Assembly (NCBI GenBank): GCA_021495925.1 | Contig: JAKEKT010000141.1 | Location: forward strand, 1 to 61,731 | DNA: 61,731 bases | Direction of reading: 5' to 3' | DNA from: Diplodia intermedia | Taxonomy: Eukaryota; Ascomycota; Dothideomycetes; Botryosphaeriales; Botryosphaeriaceae | Shown here: one piece after another, positions 55,402 to 61,731 of the stretch | Layout: every line of letters starts with the position of its first letter | Position numbering within the stretch: position 1 is the stretch's first letter | Notes under the pieces: model-generated | Told to the model about the DNA's origin: nothing | What the model saw: the letters and a program-made list of their open reading frames with translations, nothing else | Database searches by the model: none | Program-made: the position numbers and the translations under genes

Positions 55402-55759
55402 GTGCTCGGGTGCGAGGTAAAAATTGAACTCAATGGAAGCATAATGGAAGGTCCTGGCGTCTTCGGTTTCTGTGCACCACGGCTCTGTTCGCCGTGGAAT
55501 GCCTCTGGCTCACTCTTTTCTGGTGCATCTGGGAGGTTGGCCAGCGGGTTGTTGGTTAAAGGTGTCTGGCTGTTTGCAGGGGTGGGTTTTGTCTGAGCAC
55601 AGGATATGAGCGCGAGCTGGAAAGAGCGCCTTTCTGAAGCCTTGGCGTTCTGTGGTACTGAAAGGTTAGTGGGAAGATATTTGCAATTCAATATGATCTC
55701 AGCCCTTGACTGCCAATCCCCGAAGAGGTGAATCCCAACTGTCCTCTCCATGCTGATGA
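55402..55759. other. 3' intergenic between CENP-A and the deacetylase
   Basis: Convergent 3' ends. No gene or repeat is seen. Confidence 0.5.
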
Positions 55760-57183
55760 CTATGGTGCAGCCTCAAAACCCGAAACATCCACGCCACCTT
55801 CGACCACGGCCCCGGGGATCCGTCCCTCTCTGAACTCCGTCGCCATCTCCCCAAAGGTCATCCATTCCACTCCCTCGTGCTTGTTGATGTACTCAATAAG
55901 GCTGCAGCCACAATCAACACGACCGTCAAACTTCACACCTCAGCCTCGCCACTTACCGTTCATGCATCAGAATGACCTGCGGCTTCCCACTAACCTGCGG
56001 ATGGATGGACATGGGGAAGATGAAGCTGTCGTACTCGCGGTAGGCAAAGTCGAACTGCTCGCGCCACAGCTTCTCCACCACGGCCGTATCGACGAAGCCC
56101 TTGACGGACGGGACGAGGGCGGAAGTCAGCCAACTTCCCCTTCCTAATCAAAGAAAGGCACAACAACAAAAACGACCTACCGACATGGTCGCCGTCATCG
56201 GTTGCAATGGCGGCCAATCATCCTATTCCACCACCGTCAGCCCATCAGTCCCAGTCCCAGTCCCAGTCCCAGTCCAAAAAAGAAAACCAAAAAAAAAAGA
56301 AGGGAACAAAACCACCCCACCCCACTCACCCACTAGCTCACTCACCAAATGCCAATTCGCCGGAATCTCCACCACGCCGCTCGGCCGGATGCGCGTCATC
56401 GGCCTCATCCAGCAGCCGGCGTCCCCGGCGCGGTAGTCCGTCTCGACCCACCCATGGCCGCCGTCGGGCGCCCAGTACGGCTGCAGGTCGTGGTGCATGA
56501 AGGAGTGGTCGTACTGGATGCCGAACTCCTGCAGCAGCGGGACGAGCTCGTCGCTGGTCCGCCACGCGGGCGCCGTGTACCCTTTCGGCCGGGTGCCGCC
56601 GGCGAAGGCGGTCAGGACGTCGATGGAGCGCGCGAGGACGTCGCGCTGCTGCTGGGCGGAGAGGGCGGAGGGGTATCTGGGGGGGTGTTGTTAGGATTGA
56701 TGCTCCGTGATGCGGGATCGGATTGGAGTAGTCACTCGTGGGTGTAGCCGTGCAGGCCCAGCTCGTGGCCGGCGTCGCGGATCTTGGCCATCTGCTCCGG
56801 GAACGACTCGACGGTGTGGGCGGGGCTGAACCACGTCGTCTTGATGTGGTACTTGTCCCACAGCCGCAGCAGGCGGTCGACGCCTACGGTGGCGCCGAAG
56901 ATGCCGCGGGAGACGTTGGTCGGGTTCTGCTTGGTGCCGTCGCCGGTGTTGATCCTGGAAGGTCACGTTGATATCAGGTCTATGGTGGTGGATGATGCGG
57001 TTCCCTTTGGATATTTACCAGTTGGCGACGGCGTCGACGTCGACTGCGGAGTCGGTCAGCTCACGACTCGACTGGGACGGGCGGCGAAATGGAGGCTTTA
57101 CTTCCATATCCAACGAGCACGCGCTTCTTGCTCATTCTGCGGCCCAGGGCTAGCTGTTGCACGGACACGTAGAAGTCGGCCAT
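55760..57183 (-). CDS. NodB-type polysaccharide deacetylase
   Basis: A member of the NodB/CE4-like fold, in the cytosolic PuuE/HpPgdA-type branch rather than the secreted chitin deacetylases. Seven exons (57183-57102, 57043-57019, 56954-56736, 56676-56346, 56222-56181, 56099-55957, 55901-55760) give 327 residues. No signal peptide. The metal-site Asp lies in VGYGIDVDAVANW (Asp29 or Asp31) and the His pair in LGLHGYTHE (His104, His108). TTWFSPAHTVESFPEQM, YTAPAWRTS, YDHSFMHHD and DDWPPLQ follow in order. Exons 2 (25 bases) and 5 (42 bases) are very short. The DDWPPL motif is found only if exon 5 is recognised, and the AG at 56143 is skipped for the one at 56100. The natural substrate of fungal members is not settled. 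It diverges from the IAT-like gene across 417 bases. Confidence 0.86.
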
Positions 57184-57600
57184 GGTCTTGTTCCTTTCAG
57201 TTATGATAAGGGCGCGGGCGACGAACCCCGCCCTGCGGCGATAGCTCCTCTTCCCGACGAGGAATGCAAGCGGGGGTTTGTGTATGTGCTAAGCAGCGTT
57301 GGAACACTAATTCGCCTGCGAGTTACATTACCGCATCCAACGTCGGCGACTGCCTGAGACGGCCGAGTTGGCGTAGGTGGGGTATGGCCGGCTCCTTGTT
57401 TCTTCTGCCGCCGCCACCCGTTCTTATAGGTGTAGTCACCTTCCACAACAGCAGGTGGATTGCATATCATCGAGAGGCGATCGACCTGCACCGTTCATTC
57501 TCCACTCTACATCGCACCAGAGAGAATCAGTTTTGTCATCCGCGGGAGCATTGGGCGCCGACTTTAGTCATTTCCGGGTCAGACAGCAGCGTTCGTCAAG
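57184..57600. promoter_or_regulatory. Divergent promoter of the deacetylase and IAT-like genes
   Basis: A 417-base gap. No TATA box or gene is seen. Confidence 0.45.
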
Positions 57601-58735
57601 ATGCTCCAAGTGCACTGCTCAGGCACACCCCTCGAGGCAAGTCTCCCCCTAACCCTAAACACCAGCAGCGCTGACTCTTCCCAGATCGGGCGCACCCACG
57701 GCACGGTGGCGCGCACGCAGGTCGAAGGCAGCATCGCCTTCTACGCGCAGCTCTTCCAGGAAACGGCCAAGCTGGACTGGGGGCGGGTGCGGTCGACGGC
57801 GCTCGAGTTCGAGCCGGCGATCCGACGCAAATGGCCGGCCTACCTCGACGAGATGCGCGGCGTGGCCGAAGGCGCGGGCGTCGAGCTGGCCGACGTGCTC
57901 GCGCTGAACGTGCGCACCGAGATCGCCTTCGGCCTGTTCACCGACGGCTGCACCATGCTGGGCTGGCAGTCGCCCGGCACGTCCGTCATCGCGCAGAACT
58001 GGGATGTGAGTCGGCTCCTCCCCAAACACGCATGTCGGTGCTGACGATACGCAGTGGCGGCCGGAGCAGCGCGCCAACATCATCGCGCTCAGCATCGCGG
58101 CGCGCGACGCGCTGCCGGCCATCCGCATGGTCACCGAGGCCGGCATCATCGGCAAGATGGGGCTCAACAGCGCGGGCGTGGGCTGCACGCTCAACGCCAT
58201 CCGCGCGGCGGGCATGGATCCCACGCGCATGCCGTGCCACCTGGCGCTGCGCGCGGTGCTCGAGGCGGCGTCGCGGGACGCGGCGGTGCAGGCCCTCGAC
58301 CGGCACGGCGTCGCGTCGTCGTGCACCATCAGCGTGGCCGACGCCGACGCGGGCGCCGTGTGCCTGGAGTGGAGCGCGACCGACGTGCAGAAGCTGTTCC
58401 CCGACGACCGCGGCCGCTCCTACCACAGCAACCACTATCTCGTCGACCACCCAGGCGTCAGGGAAACGCTCTACCTGCCCGACAGCGTCCCGCGCGTCAA
58501 GCGCATCCGGCAGCTGAGCGAGGCGCTGGCCACGGACGAGCCGGCGGTGCCCGGCGAGCTGCTGCAGCTGTTCAAGGACGAGCAGGGCTTCCCGACGAGC
58601 ATCAACCGCAAGGCCGTCGCGCCGCGGGCGTCGGAGACGCTGTTCAACATCATCTGCGACCTCAGGGCCAGGAAGGCCTATGTCACCGAGGGCCGGCCGA
58701 CCGAGGCAGCGGGGGCTTTTACCATGGAGTTTTGA
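57601..58735 (+). CDS. Penicillin acyltransferase-like (IAT, peptidase C45) protein
   Basis: A self-cleaving Ntn-hydrolase of the family of isopenicillin N acyltransferase (penDE/aatA). Three exons (57601-57636, 57685-58005, 58055-58735) give 345 residues. The start MLQVHCSGTPLE joins to IGRTHGTVARTQ, the family opening. The first intron is of the rare GC-AG type. The nucleophile is Cys101 in FTDGCTMLGWQ, where the chain would cut itself before Cys; the Penicillium enzyme has Cys103. SVIAQNWDWRPEQ, GIIGKMGLNSAGVG and SNHYLVDHPG are also kept. No ACV synthetase or isopenicillin N synthase gene lies nearby, so this is one of the many IAT homologues outside penicillin clusters, probably acting on another amide. 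No clear peroxisomal C-terminus is seen: it ends in TMEF, not ARL. Confidence 0.9.
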
Positions 58736-59276
58736 TCGTCGGGCGATGCGATTGTGGTGATGTACCGAGAACTGATGATTGTTCAGATGATTGTTCAGCA
58801 GGAAAATAAATAAATGAAGCAGACGTCTCGGCCGATGGTGAATTCAGCATTACTAAGGCGCTAGGCAGATAAGTGCTCGTGTTACTCGGATGGCCGCGCA
58901 TGTCCGGACCGGCTCGGGACCCCAACAGTCCGTCGGCAGGCCATGTCGGCGCCTGCCAGCAGAGCGCGGGGTATGGTCGCTTTGTCGTGTGTCGCAACCA
59001 CCGCCGACCCCTCATCTTTGACTTGTCAGCCTCGCGCCCAGTCAAGCCACCGCCTACATTCAACAAGGAGTGCTGACCCAGACAGTTCGGCATTCGGCTT
59101 CATCCAAAGCCCGCGCCACGCATCCCCGGCGCCACTACAATTGATAATAACCTCCGCCCTCTGCCGCGACGACTACTGAAATAATTCTCAACGAAGCCTT
59201 TGATCCTCTCCCGACCTGTCCTCCACTAATCCACCGCAAGCTCGCCTTAATCCCCCATAACGTGCCAACCCCCACG
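58736..59276. other. Intergenic, nothing recognised
   Basis: The 3' flank of the IAT-like gene and the upstream region of the glutathione transferase. No gene is seen. Confidence 0.5.
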
Positions 59277-60479
59277 ATGGTGCCATCCCACCTAATCTCC
59301 ACGCTTTGCTCCACCACCAAGACTAACCACCACCCAGACCACCGACGGCCCCCGCCAAGCCGACGAAGATGGCACCTTCCGGCGGCAGGCCTCCAAGTTC
59401 CGCAGCTTTGTCCCGTCCGAGCAGTTCCCCGCCGAGGCCGGCCGCTACGTGCTGTACATCAACTACGGCTGCCCGTGGGCCCACCGCGCCAACATCGTGC
59501 GCACCCTCAAGGGGCTCGAGGACATCATCGAGCTGGTCGAGGTCGACGACATGGACCGCGCCGCTGGCAAGGGCTGGTTCTTCTCCGGCCAGTACGGCGG
59601 GCCCGACAGAGATCCCGTGACCGGGAGCAAGGTGGGAATCCTTCCCAACCCACAATCCACTGCCTAGCCACCGCCATGGTTGACTTGGGGAACAAAATCC
59701 GCAAACAACAGTACCTCCGCGAAATCTACCTCAAAGCCGACCCGCAGTACGAGGGCCGCGTCACCGTGCCGACGCTGTGGGACAAGCACCAGAACACCGT
59801 CGTCAACAACGAGTCGTCCGAGATCATCCGCATGCTCTACTCGGCCTTCGACCACCTGCTGCCCGAGCCGCGGCGCGAGGCGGCCAAGGGCGCGGCCGGG
59901 CTGCTGCCCGACCACCTGCTGCCCGCCATCGACGCCATGAACGCCTGGGTCTACGACACGGTCAACAACGGCGTGTACAAGTGCGGCTTCGCGGCCGCGC
60001 AGGCCGCCTACGACGCCTCCATCCACCCGCTGTTCGACAGCCTCGACCGCCTCGAGGCCCACCTCGCCGAGCCCGCTCACCAGCCATACCTGTTCGGCGA
60101 CCACATCACCGAGGCCGACATTCGCCTGTTCCCGACGATTGCGAGGTTCGACACCGCGTATTTCACCCTGTTCAAGTGCAACCTCAAGATGATCAGGCAC
60201 GACTATCCCCGCATCGATCGCTGGATGCGCAATCTGTATTGGGACGAGAGCGAGAGGACGGGCGGGGGCGCGTTCAAGAAGACGACCAAGGTTGAGAAGG
60301 TGAGTGAGACCCTGAAAGGAACGGGGGCGGGGTGGGAAGGCGAATGGGAGGGGGAGGTGTGTGCTGGGAATGTTTTATGCTGACGAAATGTCGTGGTTTA
60401 GTGGAAGACGGGCTATGCGAAAGTCGCGGGCAACGGCATCGTGCCGGCGGGCCCGGAACCGGCGATCCTGCCGCTCTGA
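59277..60479 (+). CDS. ECM4/GTO-type glutathione transferase (glutathionyl-hydroquinone reductase)
   Basis: An omega-like GST of the ECM4/Gto/Xi group, which uses an active-site Cys to reduce glutathionyl-hydroquinones. Exons 59338-59631, 59712-60299 and 60402-60479 are certain and give about 319 residues. DGTFRRQASKFRSFVPSEQF leads to YINYGCPWAHRANIV with the catalytic Cys46. Then come KGWFFSGQYGGPDRDPVTGSK/YLREIYLKADP, VTVPTLWDKHQNTVVNNESS (Ser of the GSH site) and ITEADIRLFPTIARFD. The start is less certain. The frame has no ATG before 59338, and the best model is ATG at 59277 alone as exon 1, with an intron 59280-59337 (donor GTGCCA, branch CTAAC, acceptor CCCAG), giving MTTDGPRQADEDGTF and 320 residues in total. 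No signal peptide. Confidence 0.88.
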
Positions 60480-60790
60480 TCGACTGGCCGGGCGGGGGGG
60501 GGGGGGGGGTTTCTTCGGTGGAGGTGTCGAGGAAATGCGGGGGGTTGGTGTTTCGGTTTGGCGGTGCAGGGAGGTTTCTTTTTTTACACAAATCCCCGTA
60601 TCCCAATTCTAGTAGATGCATGGGGCTGAGCTTTATCCAACTGTGCGCGCGCTGAGGTCCTGCTTCTCGACCTGCTCCGGAATTACTTGAGACCAGCACA
60701 CCCTCGTTCCTTTTTTTTTTTTTTCTTTATTGTCTTTCTTTCTTTCCCCTCGCAGTATTCTCCCCCGTTTACTCCTGCGGGATTGTTGAC
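60480..60790. other. Intergenic with G- and T-runs
   Basis: The 3' flank of the glutathione transferase. Homopolymer tracts are a G-run near 60495-60510 and a T-run near 60710-60725. No gene is seen. Confidence 0.5.
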
Positions 60791-61731
60791 ATTGACACCG
60801 CTTCTGCCATAGGGCTCGCGTCCAGCATCGTTCAGCTCATCACGTTCGCCAATAGACTCACCGCAAAAGGCTGCCAGATCCACAGCTCCGCAGACGGCGC
60901 ATCAGGGGGGAATTCCGAGCTCGAAACTTATGGTGTCCAGTCTCCAGGAGCTTACCAACAGCATCAGGACGGAGAGAATTCCCGGTATGCGTAAGACGTC
61001 GAAGAACAGAGCAGCACAAAACCCGATCGAGCTGGTTGTGCAAAGCCCGAAAAGCGAAGGATCCTCCGAATCCCGATGGGCCCGTTTACGACAATCGTGC
61101 CCGGTTTAGTGGAAAGAGAAGGACAATCGGGAAACTATCCATTTCGCCTCGGGAGCTACGGACGCGAGATCGGTACTCGTCCTGCTCGCCAGTCTACGGG
61201 AAAGAATTGAAAGAGTGGATCTAACGTTTAACGGGTCGACTGAGGAGGTTGCGCATGATGTGCTTTTGGGATCGATCCAACTTGAAACCATGGCAAAGCG
61301 ACAATTGTTGAAGAGCTAGCTGCACGGAAACAACTGGAAGCTCAAGAACGAAACAAGACACGGCAATATGTTTTCGGCAGGCCTCTCCGGGTCCACGGAT
61401 TTTCCAGTTCGACCGCATCCAGCAGCTTCGAGTCGCGGGAAGCCTGGGATTTTTCCGATACGGGGTGACTGGTACGAACCGCTCACCGCCAAACGTCCGA
61501 GTGGATATTTGACGAACCTTCTCCGGTAAGAGCTGCTGCCAATAGAACATTTCGAGACTTCGTCATGAACCCGGACGTCGAGCTGTATATCCGCAATCGG
61601 GAAGGAGATTTCGATTCCCCCCCCCCAAAGTAGCATAGCCGCCGATTTCCGCAGATGGGTCTTCCAAGAAGAATGGAAGCGGGTCATCAGTCGGACTCGT
61701 AAGCGGCGGCACATCGTCGTCGGGCACTTGA
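60791..61731 (+). pseudogene. Decayed STAND/NLR-type gene, N-terminal region (runs off the window)
   Basis: The plus strand reads ASAIGLASSIVQLITFANRL and then GCQIHSSADGASGGNSELE from 60791. This is the usual opening helix and following segment of the N-terminal helical domain of fungal NACHT/STAND proteins. Where such proteins begin with Met-Asp, this copy has Ile-Asp (ATT GAC). The frame changes near 60925-60945, continues as LQELTNSIRTERIP, meets TAG at 61107-61109, and resumes as GATDARSVLVLLASLRERIE and NGSTEEVAHDVLLGS. It shifts again near 61305 (EELAARKQLEAQERNK) and once more near 61465 (DWYEPLTAKRPSG). A run of ten C at 61617-61626 separates two further frames. Introns could explain one or two changes but not the lost start and the stop. 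A nonfunctional relic is the best reading. Confidence 0.6.

Noticed and set aside
57645..57660. Telomere-like CCCTAACCCTAAA in the IAT-like intron
   Set aside because: Only two units; the CTAAC/CTAAA forms are expected near fungal branch sites, so no telomeric origin is needed.
55760..60479. Penicillin-type biosynthetic cluster
   Set aside because: Only the IAT-like gene is present; no nonribosomal peptide synthetase or isopenicillin N synthase gene lies in the window.
1..61731. tRNA or rRNA genes
   Set aside because: Scanning by eye for the B box GGTTCGANNCC and for conserved rRNA stretches gave no candidate outside coding exons.

Overview
This is a GC-rich stretch of nuclear DNA from a filamentous ascomycete (Pezizomycotina). 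The evidence is the gene density, the short introns (about 47-123 bases with GT...CTRAY...AG signals), and fungal-only families: two Zn2Cys6 regulators, DUF3176 and UPF0658 membrane proteins, a BIM1-like copper protein, and a relic of a STAND/NLR gene. The sequence alone does not fix the genus. Twenty-four intact-looking protein genes, one gene with an apparent frameshift and two gene relics are called. Exon joins were worked out by eye from reading frame, splice signals and family resemblance.

Layout. 0.1-5.1 kb: a secreted GH3 beta-xylosidase and a secreted intradiol dioxygenase-like protein, both on the minus strand. 5.1-10.4 kb: a gene-poor stretch with a 51-bp minisatellite and an aldo-keto reductase relic. 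10.4-19.2 kb: a Cys-rich secreted protein, a frameshifted GFA-type protein, a methyltransferase, an orphan PPxY-repeat protein and a secreted TAP-like serine hydrolase. 19.4-28 kb: a DUF3176 membrane protein, a MINDY-type deubiquitinase ending in a CaaX box, and TRM6. 28.4-31.2 kb: a BIM1-like copper protein and a small Ser/Ala-rich wall protein. 31.2-33 kb: AT-rich and gene-free. 33-39 kb: two related SANT/Myb-like proteins and RAD14. 39.8-45.8 kb: two co-oriented Zn2Cys6 regulators. 45.8-47.7 kb: microsatellites and a TA-rich island. 47.7-51.4 kb: a UPF0658 membrane protein and a GH18 chitinase. 53.4-60.5 kb: Derlin, the centromeric histone CENP-A, a NodB-type deacetylase, a penicillin acyltransferase-like (IAT/C45) enzyme and an ECM4/GTO-type glutathione transferase. 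60.8 kb to the end: a decayed STAND/NLR N-terminal region.

How it fits together. Housekeeping genes (TRM6, RAD14, CENP-A, Derlin, MINDY, UPF0658) alternate with secreted and lifestyle genes (xylosidase, dioxygenase, chitinase, copper protein, wall protein, secreted hydrolase). Five of the secreted-protein genes have a TATAAA or TATATA box 60-150 bases before the start codon; none was noted at the housekeeping genes. Several pairs share short divergent promoters: MINDY/TRM6, SANT-like/RAD14, Derlin/CENP-A and deacetylase/IAT-like. No secondary-metabolite backbone gene and no CRISPR array is present, and scanning by eye showed no tRNA or rRNA. The observations most worth testing are the GC-AG intron that keeps frame in the IAT-like gene, the CaaX box on the deubiquitinase, the SANT-like pair and the NLR relic.
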